DNA from: Silene conica
Taxonomy: Eukaryota; Streptophyta; Magnoliopsida; Caryophyllales; Caryophyllaceae
Direction: 5' to 3'
Assembly (NCBI GenBank): GCA_029255685.2
Contig: CM055319.2
Location: forward strand, 11,022,747-11,086,746
Length of the DNA stretch: 64,000 bases
Part shown: one piece after another, positions 43,673 to 56,464 of the stretch
Position numbering within the stretch: position 1 is the first letter of the stretch
Layout: each line of letters begins with the position of its first letter
Position numbers and translations under genes: made by a program
The notes under the pieces: generated by a model
The model's database searches: none
What the model was told of the DNA's origin: nothing
What the model saw: only the letters and a program-made list of their open reading frames with translations

Positions 43673-43975
43673 TTCCCACCTATTCAACATAACCTTCCCT
43701 ATTTGGGGAAGGCACAAAGAATAAGAAGAGGATTATTATATGGGAAAGTATTGGTGTGAGGTTGGGTAATTGGAGAGAGGGTATGTATTGTGGGGTAATT
43801 GTTGTGACTATGGTGATTAAAATAAGTACGGAGTATAAAGTATGAGTATAGTGGGGTATTGTGGTGGGGTGAGGACGAGGTGATTGAAATATGTATAAAA
43901 ACTTTACCAAAAAAAGAAAGGTATTGTGAATTGATGAAAAAGGAAAGAGGAAAGGTTATTATGAATAGGAGGAAG
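43673..43975. mobile_element. Stowaway-like MITE (303 bp)
   Basis: The left end TTCCCACCTATTCAACATAA and the right end, inverted, CTTCCTCCTATTCATAATAA then CCTTTCC are imperfect inverted repeats. TA lies on both sides (43,671-43,672 and 43,976-43,977). The left terminal bases are degenerate. Non-coding. Confidence 0.6.
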
Positions 43976-43977
43976 TA

Positions 43978-44685
43978 TATGTTAATTTTCTTTAGATAGT
44001 TCTCATTTTTACTTTAGGATTGGTTTTTTGTGTTAACACAGGCAAAAGGGTTGGATAATCTCACGTTAATCCTTTACTAACCAAGCCACGGCATAGTTAT
44101 GGTAAATTTTTAGCTCAAACAATGACAAGGAATTGTCCGTTAGCTGGTTCGTAACAATCACAACCAACCAAACGCTGTTTGTTGACCTTGACGACTGCTA
44201 GCAACACTGACAAAAAGGCTAAGGACTTACTCCGTCCTTTCAAGTCATTAACATACATTTGTTCAAATTGTGCGAGAAATTTTAAACAATTAATTTAAAC
44301 AAGGGAGGTGATTTCTGTTTTCTTTCGCCTTCCATTAACTAATCAACCACATCAAAACAGAAAACTATAACTTGAAATTCATACGACGTGTCCTTGAGAT
44401 TAGTGTCGACTACAACATACATTCGAAAAATGGCTAATGAACAAGACTCTGGATACAAAAAAGTTGTCCAGGTAAGATAATTTAAGAGAAAGTTACAGCC
44501 ATCTAGACCTGGGTCATATAGGGTCGTATCAATCATTCAATTTCAAAACGATGTCCTGCAAAACTAGAGCAGATGTTGCTTTTAGTTCAGCATAGATGGT
44601 TGGCACTGCGCTGCAGATACTGCCTGGAAGTCTAAGCGGACTGGAATCCTTTAGAGATGTAAGGGAGCATGATTTGAGTATTTGA
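43978..44685. other. EMC3 downstream region
   Basis: No gene is recognised. The part next to 44,685 should be the EMC3 3' UTR. A minus-strand open frame at 44,339-44,536 has no domain. Confidence 0.5.
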
Positions 44686-47600
44686 TCACTTGACTAGTTT
44701 CCTCAACACTGCTTCAGCTCGTTGCTCAAATTTTGGTAGTGCCCACTCATGCTGAACGATGTCGAGGTTGTCTTTCTCAGCACCCAAGTTCTGTTTTTTC
44801 CCAAGACAACAAAATACCATTATGTACATGTCCTACTCCAAAACATGTTTTTACTGCTCACAATAATTCAGTGACCCAAAAATGCAAGGGACTAAGGAAG
44901 GGATTAAAAAAACTAAATGAAGATCTAGGGGGAAATTGAAACTGCTAGTTCCAACACGTCTAGTGAATAGCGATGATCTAACTTCTACACCTACCGATTT
45001 AACAAGGCGCCATTGTGCTAAGTCTTATTAAACTGACTAGCCCAAGTGACCATAATTGTAGAGAAAAAGGCAAACACTACTTCCAGCCCCAAGAGGACAT
45101 TAAGTAGTGGACAAATCCAGAAAGAATCAAGAGCATAAAGATACAAAATCATGAAGCCGAAGCACATGATAGACCATGAACACCCCTATTATTGAAGATA
45201 ATGTAGGCAGCCTGGGGAACAAAACTGAAATTCACAAAGTCCGGGATCAGGGATCCCCGAGCAAAAAATAACTCCACATATGACGCCAAAATGCACGATG
45301 GACATAGTCATTGCATCATTGTAGCAGAATCCCAATTAGTGAATGATAGATCGGAGGGGGAGGGCATTAAGGGATTTGACCCTCTGCCTCTTAACTTGCA
45401 GCTGACACCTCACCTCATACTTAGTTACTAATCGCTAACAGACTATCCCAGGACTTGACGTGTAACCGCTAGACATCCAGAAAAAAACAATCTCACATTG
45501 AAAGTAAAATTAGTACATGCATGGACCATACTAGCACCAACCCTAGAGCCATACCTTTGATGCATCGAAACCAAATCCACCCATTTGCATCATGCGCTGT
45601 GTGTCATCCATAGCTGAATAAAACAGAACCTTAGTTTCAGAAAATCAATTATTTAAACCACAATTGCTAGTGGCAGACTAGCATATGCATATTAGCTGCG
45701 TCAAACTGGAGACTGAATACACAAGTACCATTTTCCTCCCCGAGAATCAGGCTGAACAGTCCCCTTAGCCCAAACAAATTGAGGAAATACCTGTAAGCAA
45801 ACAAATTGAGGAAATAAAGGAATCAGCCTAACATAACAAATGTGCCACAACCGTTTGAGCCCTTACAAATAATAAATCCCTTTAAAAAAACACTCAATAA
45901 TTAAAGGTACCCATTATCAAAGGGACTGCATACCATGATCGGCTACTGACATAACTCACATCGACAGTGCTCAAGTCGATACCATTCTGAAGCATTGACC
46001 TAAATCTCTGAGTTAGAGGGAACGGTATCTTGGCTGAAATATAAAACACAGGTAAGTTTAATACATTGAGAGCAATATTACAAGTGATTGTTTAAAAGGA
46101 CCTTGACTAGGATAAACAAAACTTCAAGCAAAAAAAAATTATATAGCTAACACATCAGTAGTGCTAAACAAAGGACTTAGACCCAATAACTGAGTGTAAC
46201 TGACCAAAAGAACTTGGCCAAAAGAAAGTAATAATTCATGCTAATGAAGTAGTTATCAACTTAACATAGGCAAATACTTGAAAACGCAGTCTAGAGAAAA
46301 CCGACAAATATACAATATAGATTTTAAAAACAAGTGTAGCTAAGACTTATGCATCAGAAACTAAACCTGAGAGGAAAAAAAAGCATAAGAATATCAGCTT
46401 TATCTAATACTCTGTACTCTGTAAAATAACAAGAAGAAATTGGACGGGGATAAAAAGAAAGGAACAAACCTGCCACAAATCCAGAAAAGAAGAAGTTCAC
46501 AAACGCAAAAGTGAGTGTCTGAAATCAGAAATAAGTATCAGCAACAAAAAAATGACATCAATTCACTGAACATGCAAAAACATTACTTAAGGTGTAACTT
46601 TACCTGAGGTACAATCATGGATAAATTTTTCTTCATCATATCCATGGCCATGTTTGGATCAGAGAACATTTGAGCTTGAGGATTTTGACCTTGGCCTTTA
46701 GGAACATGCAGAAGCCCATTCTCCTGTAGACAATTTAGTGTTCAGCAAATTTGATTGTACTGAAAGGATTATTAGAAACACACCCCCAACGCAACTTATA
46801 ACGCTCTACCCCGATGACAGCCTAAAGATAAACAAAAATATAGAGAGGTGTGCTAAATTTCAAATGGCACACAGCCTGCACAGGCACAGGCTGGAGGAGG
46901 GAGACAGCTAGATCAGCTTAATCACAGAAACAAGCCAGTCAGATATGATCTTGACCTCTAATGTAATGTAAAAGAAGGCAGTTGATAAAGGAATTAACAA
47001 ACAGAACAAATAAGTAAACATTCTTCAATGACAGATTATCTTACTTAAAAGTTATATGAAGTAACAGTAAAACATGAGCCAAAAAATAATGTATTAAAGA
47101 AAAAATAGCTGCATTTCAGAAAAGACCATCCTATCTTCTTAGGCGCTTTTTACCTTCCAAAATGAAATGCATAGAGATTCACCCAGGGAGAGGCTAGACA
47201 TGTTACGGTTTCCAACATACTAGGGTTAGTTATTAAGAGCATATACCCTAATGATTTACAAAACTCATTATGGTGTGTATGGATGGATGTAAATGATCTG
47301 AGCCGGCTCATCGAGCCCTCGGAATCGGCTCAGTCAAAGCTCGGCTCGTATTTGGTCAAACCGAGCTTGGCTAAATACAAGCCAAGCCAGAGCTCAACAA
47401 GGCTCGGAAGCTTGTTTGGGCTCGTTTATAATCTTTTTTTATATTGTAATGTTAATTTTATTTCAGATCTCAGATTGGCTCGTTTACAACCCTAGGAGTG
47501 TGGACAAAGAAGGACCCAAAGGATACATAATATTGTTCATGAGAGGTTTTCAAGTACGTACTAAAAACAATCTGCATAATCTCCTCCAAGTATTCACCAC

Positions 47601-50600
47601 TAATTTTAGATATTAATAGAAAGGGAACATTTAGGGATATCATCAGGGCTGGTATAAGTTGGTACTGCCCCACATCCTTCCCAGGTAGAGTTATCACGGC
47701 TGGTGGGGCATGTACAGGTACAAAACTTTCCACTCGCCATGGGTGGTGGGGCGGGGGTGGGCTTTACATCATACCTACCTAATACACGCCTACCAACCAA
47801 TTATTAAAAAATATAAATATTATTATGACTTTCTATAATGTTCTTTATTTAACTTTTATAGAAAATCTTAAACTAGAATTATAAAAATGAAAATTTGGAA
47901 AATTCATAGTGATTAAACTATATTTTAATTTAAAAAGTGTCGAAAATATTATGACATAGGTGGTTGGTGGTAAATGGGACAGGTATGGGTCTAGATTTTC
48001 ACCTTGCGGAGCGGGTACGGGTATGGAAACTTGTACCCACCATGGGTGGTGGGGCGGGTATGGGTATGAGAATTGCTTGGTGGGTACGGATACGGAGGAG
48101 CCTATATTCATCACCACCCCACCCCACCCCAATTACATCCCTAGAAACATGGTTTCAATACGACCTTCATAATCCCATCCTATGGTATATGTCCACTTCA
48201 TACAACCTCGCACCCCCTGGCCTAATGTGTTCAACACTGGACAGAGTTGACACACCTACACGGTATGACATTTGGACACTTTAGTCTAAACCAAAAATAT
48301 GAGAATATTTCATAAAACTTAAGTTCAACACTTGGACACGCGCTCGTATGAGTAGTATGACTCGTATCAATACTTTTAAACAAATCTAAGTAACATTGCA
48401 TTCCACTTACAATTCATGGTGTTTATATGTGCAAAACAATCCCCCTAATCTATGCTAAACTACAATTACTCCCAAATACAAAAACATTGATTCGGTAGAA
48501 GAAATAGAGAATCAATATAAATGTGAACACCCAAAAGAAATTGAATCTAACCTAATTTTTGTACTGACATTCATCAATGATCACTATTCATTCAACTGAA
48601 CTTGCACCTACCACAGACTCATCGCTCCTGTATGTCTAGTACTCCCACTTCAGTTGGCTATCAAGTTACATACAGCTGTTCAAGATCCTCACAAAAAAAA
48701 ATCATAATGACTATATCCCGCTTCTAAGCACAAGGCAATCAGACCCAAAGAAGAGATTTACGGCAATCAACTTTTTTTTTTCCTTCAGATCATACGGACA
48801 AAGAATATCCTATAATGAGATGAGCAAATGAGATTATAGATTAAATTTGCGCACTAAATCCATAGACAACTTTCACTCTTTTGTGCCCATGTCCAGTTTA
48901 ATGAGAGCCATAAAAAAAAATATAAGTTCAATGAGAAAATTTCCATTAGCAACGCAAATACCAAATACTAAAAGTCGCCTCCTTGGTGTCCCTTAATTGA
49001 TATCATACCTTATGTAAAACAAAGCAACGCAAATATCAGAATTCTTCTTTTTTTCATCAATCAGTGCAAAGATGAAATATCCTCACAAATACACCAGATA
49101 CCCACCAACCATAAAATGAGGCAAAACAAAAAAACCATCTCAGGCATCCACAAAGACTCGTTGCAGGATCATTAACCAACTGAAAGACAGATGAAACGCC
49201 ACCTCTCAGTTCGACAGAAAATTCAAGGTACTTGTGAAACTAACATGCTCACATTTTTTTTCTCTTTTGGGGAATCCAGCACAAAACAATCACAAACTTG
49301 ATCTTACATCCACCTAACTTGATCAAGGAAGCTGATTGACAGTGTTACTTGTTATCACCGTAGTAGGTATAGCGTAGAAATTATAAATAATAGAAAATAA
49401 CAGTAAAGATCTTATCTGAGACGGAAGGTTGTGGCGTGACAAGCGTCACTGTCCTAAAGTTGATTTATGCCCCGTCTACTACACACGGCCTCAAATGGCA
49501 CTCAACCCCCAGGATTACACAACCGCTGTTTCTCTGGTGTAGGCGGAGAAACAGATGAACAAAGCCAAGTTCGTTGCCAAAGAACCTTTAAGAATTATTT
49601 ATTAGACAGAAATATACAAGTAGGAGAGAAAGATTGTAGAGAAGAGAAAGTGATGAAATGAGTTGAGTGATTTTGTGAGTGATATTGGGGGGGGTTTATA
49701 TAGCAGTGAAGTTCTGTAAAGTTCATAGTATGCAGCATTTAAGGCGCCATGTATTCTGTGCATATTCAGTATTGAGAAACCAAAATGACTGACCAAATCA
49801 GTGTGTATGCATTAACACGACTGATTGCACAAACAATGAAGACGGAATTAAATGCTCTAATGTGGGATAAACATGAAAGCTTCTTTTGAAGCAATAATTC
49901 CAACAATCCCCCACATGATTCAAAAGAAGAAGAACAGAATAGAAAAAAAAGGAGAAAAAGAATTGTTTGGCAACGGAGATTTGGAATTTAGATGTTTAGT
50001 GTCTTGTGGACTTGAACTAACACCCAGTGCATACAGTAACCTTAGACCGCCATTTGAGGTGGATCAAAGCCTTGAACCTTTGAATGGAGTTGGTGAAAGA
50101 TCAGCTGCGCACTTACCAATCTCAAAAACAGGGCTAGTGTTCGCACCATCCATGAACTCATCATGAACGCAACATATATAATAAGTGTTTTACTTGGACT
50201 TCCCAAGTGCTCCCCACATGAATCCCGGTAATCTCGTGAATGCCTCTAGAGAGTCTAAAGCCTTAAACTCTCTTGGGGTTAGAGCAATAGCCCCCACATT
50301 CACATAGGTAAATTCATCAGGTCTGACTGTCTCAAACCATCCTTTTAGGACTATGAATTTATTGAGAGCCGTGGCTCAACCTTATAAACACGCGACAGTA
50401 CCTTGAAAAAGGAAAAATAGAAAAAAAGAAATGTCATATAACAATTTGAAAGGAAATGGTGTTGACATTTCATCTCGAGTTCGCTGTGACTTCGTTTGAC
50501 CGCATTTGACCTTAGCTAGGCTAAGTTGGGTATCAATCACAGTTTACTCCTTAATAGGCTTTAATCCCATTTCCTTGTGCTGCCACACCAGCACCAACTT

Positions 50601-53600
50601 CTACCAGCATGGCCATTGGTAGGAGGATCTCAATATCCTTTTCAGATTTTATGTACGTACTATCACTTTGTATAAGGGATCTCAATATCCACTTATAATT
50701 CACAAACTTTGTGAACACATTATATATCCGATCAGATTATCCATCACTCTTGATAATCTGCCAAACAATCGGATGCTTCGGGTTATGATGCAAACAATTA
50801 ATGGAGTTAAAATATTCTCACAACGGAATACAACCACTTCGCTATTCAGTCTATAACTTGTATGATATAGTCTTATGAAAGAAACAATTTTCCAAAGTCA
50901 AATAAATATCATAATTATTCGACGTTCAAATAAATTGCAAACCATTCCCAACTTTTAAACCAAATAAACAGAATACTCCATGTTTTACCATACAACCGTT
51001 CATAAATTTCTTAAACTAGAAAAACAAGTTTAAGCAATCTCAATATTAAAATATCCATATTTCAGAATAATCAATTTATCCCATGTAATTGCCATTATTA
51101 CCACTTTAATCACTAAAACTCAATAAAGAGTTAAAGGCAAATATACACATATTTTTGCATATACAAATAATTATGCATAAATCCTCTGAAAATGTAGAGA
51201 TTGTGATAAAATTAGTGAGAAAATCTCATATGTAAACAAATAACTGAGCAAAAAAAAAAAAAAAAAAACAAATATACCCATTTTACAAACAAGATCCATC
51301 ACATAATGTTTGTAAGCACATGCATAGAACTTATGCCCAAAAGAAAAACAAATCCAAACTTTCGTTATTGGATAAAAAAGTCATAGCGCTCAAATTTCTT
51401 AAATGAAAAAAAATTAGCTCAACACCATGAGATCGCTAATAAATCAAACATACACTTTCCTTTCTCAGCAACGCTACTAACAAGGATAATCTCGACATTA
51501 TCTAAATGTGTGACAAGTAAATAAAGACAGTCTCAATTTATTTAGGAAAACTCGGTCAAAGCCCCCACAATTCAGTAATTCACGACCTCGAAATAAAAGC
51601 CAAACATACACTTATTGTCAAATTATTTGATGAGATCATCTTAATAAATGTTTTAAAATTTTCCGCTCAACTACGAAACTTCAAGTAGTTAGAAAATGTC
51701 ACAATAGCTCATATATTAGTGATCCAATTGTCACCAATAACTCAAAGAATACATCTTTAATAACTTAACAATATTCTCTTGTAACATGCTTAACTTCATA
51801 CATTAAATATTTAAATTAACACCAAAAACAAGCAAGCATCACAAACCTAGAGTAATGATGGACGATAAGAGGTGACAAATATTCAAAAATGCCAACCAAC
51901 ACACTATTATAATTTTCATACTTGTAAATTTTACCGCTAAAGAAACCACTGAATGAGAATTAGATCACAGAATTTACATGTAACTTCGAAACGACAAACG
52001 TGTTATTGTCTTATTGATACATGCATATTAACAATAAAACATATAAACATAAATAACTCGTTTTGGCCCATGTCCACAACACTTTATTGATTTCTTATCG
52101 TTTTAAATAATGCATTTACGGTTGGTTGTGTCATTAAGTACTCAAATCACCGTAGCATACCAAGAAATTAAGCAAAGTCAAACAATAATTGGAAGATAGT
52201 TCAACACTTATAAGTTTTACGAAATATTAAACTAAAAAGTTATAACTATGAATAGTTACCCACATATACAAATTAACATGTATTTTATAGGAAAATGTAA
52301 CCTTGAAAATATCAGTAAACCAAAATTTCATACATCATAATTACTCACATGTAAATATCATTTAACAACAAGAAATTAAATGTGGATTTTTTGAGAAGGA
52401 AATGTACGAGATCCCAAATCTTTATTTTTTGGTACATACATATTATCAAATAAATGCCACATTTTAATAACCTTTAACATAGACTTTGTAGAAATCTTGG
52501 GAGATAAACAGTAAATGCACATCAGACTAATCACAAATCATATGCCAAATGGCATTGTCACGGTAAATCTGCCGATAAAAAAGAACATGACGTGCTGTAC
52601 AATTGCAGTACCGTACCAAACGCAAATGACAGCAGCACTATTGCAGTACCGTACCAAACGCAGCAAAACATGACTATTATCTAGCACCAACTCATACTCA
52701 CAACTATTATGGCATGCTGTATAGTAATTTGGGATTAAAGTATAAGAGAAACGCGTCCTAAAACAGATAAACAACGGTATATAAGGACAAACTCTTATAA
52801 GACGGTGTTATCACAAAAGGTAAACGACCAAACGAGGTACAACAAAGATGTCATAAGGACAAAATTGACTCTGATGCATGAACTCTTTGCCAAACAAGCA
52901 TCATACTTCCACCGACCCAATTTATCAGTCAAAATATCATCATTACTTCAAAAATATTTAAAAACAAAATTCAAAGCAGAAGTACAATTCAGAAACATCA
53001 TACGGTAGAATCTAAAGAAAAACTCATCATTCAAAATTCAGCATTTTGTATCATCAAATGTCACAACTTTGAACTTGAACAGTTCAACTACCAACAGATC
53101 CCTTCCTACCTAGCTGTATCACGAACACTAATTCTCATATGAGACGGTCTTTCAGTAGCGTTAACAATAATTTATCACATGAATAGCTAAAACCGACAAT
53201 AATAAATCAACTTTAGATTGTTATCACCGTAGTAGGTATAGCGTAGAAATTATAAATAATAGAAAATAACAGTAAAGATCTTATCTGAGACGGAAGGTTG
53301 TGGCGTGACAAGCGTCACTGTCCTAAAGTTGATTTATGCCCCGTCTACTACACACGGCCTCAAATGGCACTCAACCCCCAGGATTACACAACCGCTGTTT
53401 CTCTAGTGTAGGCGGAGAAACAGATGAACAAAGCCAAGTTCGTTGCCAAAGAACCTTTAAGAATTATTTATTAGACAGAAATATACAAGTAGGAGAGAAA
53501 GATTGTAGAGAAGAGAAAGTGATGAAATGAGTTGAGTGATTTTGTGAGTGATATTGGGGGGGGTTTATATAGCAGTGAAGTTCTGTAAAGTTCATAGTAT

Positions 53601-55605
53601 GCAGCATTTAAGGCGCCATGTATTCTGTGCATATTCAGTATTGAGAAACCAAAATGACTGACCAAATCAGTGTGTATGCATTAACACGACTGATTGCACA
53701 AACAATGAAGACGGAATTAAATGCTCTAATGTGGGATAAACATGAAAGCTTCTTTTGAAGCAATAATTCCAACATTACTAACCTATTACCTATTCAAAGA
53801 CCGACAAATAGCTACTCAAATAGCCAACATATAAGAGTGCAAAGTAGCACCAAAAAATACTACAATGCATTTTGCACTTCAGTTAGCATCACAAGGCGTG
53901 GCTGTGGTGGACTTAAACCAGAGCTAAGAGAGCACAAGTGAGTACAAGCCAAAACACCTCACTGTACCTTATAGATATGGTGCAGCTAAAGAGGTACTCT
54001 ACTGTGCAATTTTTGGTTCTTTTCTTTAGTTATTCTATTATTATGCCCTGCATTTTTGTAACAATCCTTAAGATTTTAACTATGATATCACTCGAGGAAT
54101 GCGACCCATATTCAAAAAGACATGTTAGCCCTCTTTAACATACCAAATAGATAACATAGTGTCTACTGTCTATGAGGCGCACACCTTCAGCTAGCGCCTT
54201 TTATAACTAAGGCACGGCGCAGCTAACGAGGTTCTCTACTATGCACTTACGCAGTTTCCGTGTTCTTTTCTTTAGTAATTTGTTTATTTAGGTAACTTTG
54301 TATAACCCTTGTTTATGAGGTGCACACCTTCAGCTCGCGTCTTTTATAGCTAAGGCGCCTCCTCTACAATGAGCACTGTTAGCATACTCAGAACACAAAC
54401 TCCAGCAAAGCATATACTCCTGCCTATTCATAATTCATAAAGATTTCTCTAGTTACTATTATGCCGTCTTCAAGATGCCACTTTATATAGTAAACATTTA
54501 CAACACCATTTGATAATCATCAATAGTTTCCAACATTTGTGAGTAGAGTTTTGAACTGCCACCACAAAAAAAAAAATGAAATAAGATGATCATCGTCCAG
54601 AGGAGGAAGTAGAATACAACCCCAAGTATCGAGCTTTAGGGCGATGAGGGTAATAGGCCTGAAAAAGTCCAACTAAATAATTCCGGGTTTTTTGTTGAAG
54701 TTTGGTATGAGAGTAATAAGTCTGGCCCAGTAACTATTACCTCCAAGCATAGGTAATGCATTACCTACCTCACCCCATCAGTAAAAATTACCCCTCACAA
54801 AATTTCCCCAAATCTCTCTTCTTTTCCTGCATCTTGTCATCTTCTCATGTATATGCCAAACCAAAGGTCAGGGAAAAATCTCAGCTATAATAAATTTGAT
54901 GGGTAATAATCTCCCCCACACAAATCTCCCACCAACACACAAGTACACAACAACATAAAAACAGTATCCAATAATCAAATACGGAGTACAAGATACTATA
55001 TCATAATCATTCATAGTTGCCAAAAATGAACTTTCACCACAAAACACTGAAATAAGATGATCATCATCAACAGGAAGGAATACAATACTACCTAGGGTAT
55101 CGAGCTTTGGCCTAACTATCAATAACAAGGGTGAACTAATACTAACAATCAACAACATAGAATCAACTAAGCTAAGTAAGTAACATAGCACAATATGGAC
55201 TCCATTCCAATGAATTGTATACATTATTAACACAAAATCGACAAGTAAAGAGAGCCAAAAACCTCATTAGTATAATAAGCGCGACGAGCACGAAACGACT
55301 TAGGAGGGATGAAATTTGCGTAAGTTCTCAAATTCCTAGCCCTAATGATCACCTGTCTGCAACCCACATGACCAATTAGAATTATAAACAGAACCCAGAT
55401 CTGAAAACCTAGATAAAAATAAAGAGAAAGAATTAAAAGGAGTGAAAAAGTACCCTTCTTTGAGGATTTTAGGATCAGGGGATTGGAAGGAAAGCATGAG
55501 CTTAGAGACAAAGTAACGAAGGATTCCAATCAAAACCATGACAACTGATAATGGGATTAATACCCAATCTCTAATTGCTGTATCAAGGACTAGATCTTCC
55601 GCCAT
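44686..55605 (-). CDS. EMC3: ER membrane protein complex subunit 3 (EMC3)
   Basis: Eight coding exons on the minus strand: 55,454-55,605, 55,263-55,356, 46,604-46,723, 46,470-46,518, 45,934-46,033, 45,729-45,790, 45,555-45,613 and 44,686-44,790. They total 741 nt and give 246 residues, the normal plant length. All junctions are GT-AG and the phases agree. The protein starts [20 protein letters not shown], with a first membrane helix at about residues 14-33, then VIIRARNLR and [16 protein letters not shown]. The membrane stretches [16 protein letters not shown] and [16 protein letters not shown] follow, then the cytosolic tail [21 protein letters not shown]3 is the Oxa1/YidC-superfamily insertase core of the EMC, which inserts tail-anchored and multi-pass proteins into the ER membrane. 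Nothing is broken. The gene is unusual only for its 8.5-kb intron 2. Confidence 0.96.
47284..47494. mobile_element. hAT-like MITE relic rich in GGCTCG motifs
   Basis: The right end GGCTCGTTTACAACCCTA mirrors a degraded left end GGATGTAAATGATCTGAGCC. The interior repeats GAGCCGGCTC, GCTCGGCTCG and CCGAGCTTGG in both orientations. This is a common plant MITE style; the TSD is not clear. Confidence 0.5.
47632..48142. mobile_element. hAT-like MITE relic with GGGTACGGGTATGG motifs
   Basis: The ends TAGGGATATCATCAGG and (inverted right) TAGGGATGTAATTGGGG are similar. Two inner arms of CCATGGGTGGTGGGGCGGG-type sequence are repeated at 47,738-47,760 and 48,040-48,062. The flanks GAACATT and GAAACAT are only a weak TSD. 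Open frames through it are artefacts. Confidence 0.5.
49350..49905 (-). repeat. LTR (3' copy in element orientation)
   Basis: 556 bp, running TGTTGGAATT to GGTGATAACA on the minus strand, with a TATA box, AATAAA and a poly-G/C tract (GGGGGGGG on plus, 49,687-49,694). Confidence 0.92.
53219..53774 (-). repeat. LTR (5' copy in element orientation)
   Basis: The partner of the 49,350 copy, same length, one substitution seen. Confidence 0.92.
53880..55110. repeat. duplicated blocks in EMC3 intron 2
   Basis: A unit with GAGGCGCACACCTTCAGCTA and CTTTTATAACTAAGGC occurs at 54,172-54,216 and 54,316-54,357. A relative (CAGCTAAAGAGGTACTCTAC) lies at 53,982. A second unit with TGAAATAAGATGATCATCG and GTATCGAGCTTT occurs at about 54,575-54,640 and 55,049-55,107. 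No gene content. Confidence 0.7.
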
Positions 55606-55877
55606 TGTTATCGAGATGTACTTTCTCTATCTCTATCTCTATCTAAGATTTCTGCGATTGAAAATCTGGGTTTTGATTGATGACTTTTTGGGGATTAAGG
55701 AGTCTAGATTTGACCTTGTTAAACTACTGATGGGCGTCGTGGGAAATACAGACCATAAACAACTCCAACTGCTTACTTAGGCTACTTTTTCAACTCTTAT
55801 TTCACTTCACTTATATGTTTGGTGGTTGCTATACTGAATCTCGCGCAATGCACGGTTTGTAACTTTGTATAGGTTAA
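55606..55877 (-). promoter_or_regulatory. EMC3 5' UTR and promoter region
   Basis: On the minus strand the leader has three tandem AGATAGAG units (about 55,622-55,648), often seen as GA-rich plant 5' UTR elements. No TATA box is evident, as expected for a housekeeping gene. A Helitron-like terminus begins only about 270 bp upstream. Confidence 0.4.
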
Positions 55878-55913
55878 CTAGTTTATGACCCGCGAGTCCG
55901 CGACAATCGCGGG
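55878..55913 (-). mobile_element. Helitron-like 3' terminus
   Basis: On the minus strand the hairpin arms CCCGCGA/TCGCGGG (55,889-55,895 and 55,907-55,913) are followed seven bases later by CTAG and T. The matching 5' end was not found; it should lie to the right. Confidence 0.5.
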
Positions 55914-55935
55914 TTTGGTAATAGTTTTACTCATA

Positions 55936-55965
55936 CTAGTCTTAAACCCGTGCAAATTGCACGGG
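55936..55965 (-). mobile_element. Helitron-like 3' terminus (second)
   Basis: On the minus strand the hairpin CCCGTGCAATTTGCACGGG (55,947-55,965) is followed by TTTAAGA, CTAG and T. It closely resembles the terminus at 9,902, so both belong to one family. It lies 58 bp from another such terminus. The Athila-like element to the right may sit inside it. Confidence 0.6.
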
Positions 55966-56459
55966 TTTACTATTTTAAATGTGGTTATTAACTTGTTGTC
56001 AAAAAAATGTAAAAAACGATGATTCAATTATGATTAATAATATTTTTAATTTGTATTATGATTTCATTTGCAATTACCGAGTTATTATAAATGATAGATA
56101 TGGTAATATAAACAATACAATTTATATTCAAAAACATATCACATGTGATCATAATAGATATAAAAAATGGAAAAAAATATTATACAATCTTAAGTGAATG
56201 GTACTACAATTTCTCAAATATTTCTTTAAACTACATTATTTGTTTTATTAGATATGTGCATATCATAGTCACAAATCAAAATTTCAAACCATTTACATGT
56301 GTCACCCTTAAAATAGCAAAACAGAATTTGATCATTTATAAACACCGACATTGAAGACAAATTGACCCCCGATCGGTTCATTTATTATCATTGTAAAACA
56401 TAAAATTTCGAAGATTTTTTTTCCGTCAAAGTGAGAAGGAACTAAATATTGTCTCTTGT
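55966..56459. other. AT-rich stretch without a gene
   Basis: Possibly the body of a Helitron-like element. Nothing coding is recognised. Confidence 0.45.
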
Positions 56460-56464
56460 CAAAC

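Larger units (their letters stand above)
49350..53774 (-). mobile_element. non-coding copia-like LTR retrotransposon in EMC3 intron 2
   Basis: Two 556-bp LTRs (49,350-49,905 and 53,219-53,774) are bounded by TG/CA and flanked by the 5-bp TSD TTACT (49,345-49,349 and 53,775-53,779). I saw one difference between them (GGTGTAGG versus AGTGTAGG). Orientation is minus: the LTR begins TGTTGGAATTATTGCTTC, preceded by the polypurine-like CATGTGGGGGAT typical of Ty1/copia. It contains TATATAAA (49,695-49,702) and AATAAA (49,599-49,604) in correct order. The 3.3-kb interior has no gag-pol ORF and no standard initiator-Met primer site after the 5' LTR. It must be mobilised in trans or be recently deleted. 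Confidence 0.9.
46724..55262 (-). other. EMC3 intron 2 (8.5 kb)
   Basis: It is swollen by insertions: two hAT-like MITE candidates (47,284-48,142), a complete copia-like LTR element (49,350-53,774) and duplicated blocks near exon 2 (53,900-55,110). None interrupts an exon, and the LTR element is in the same orientation as the gene, so its poly(A) signals could act on the transcript. Confidence 0.9.

Noticed and set aside
47845-48284. Overlapping frames on both strands rich in Gly, Trp and Pro
   Set aside because: Caused by GGGTACGGGTATGG repeats of the hAT-like MITE.
54868-55233. 121-residue minus-strand hydrophobic frame just downstream of EMC3 exon 2
   Set aside because: It lies in EMC3 intron 2 with no domain, and exon 2 ends in a good GT donor before it joins exon 3 in frame.
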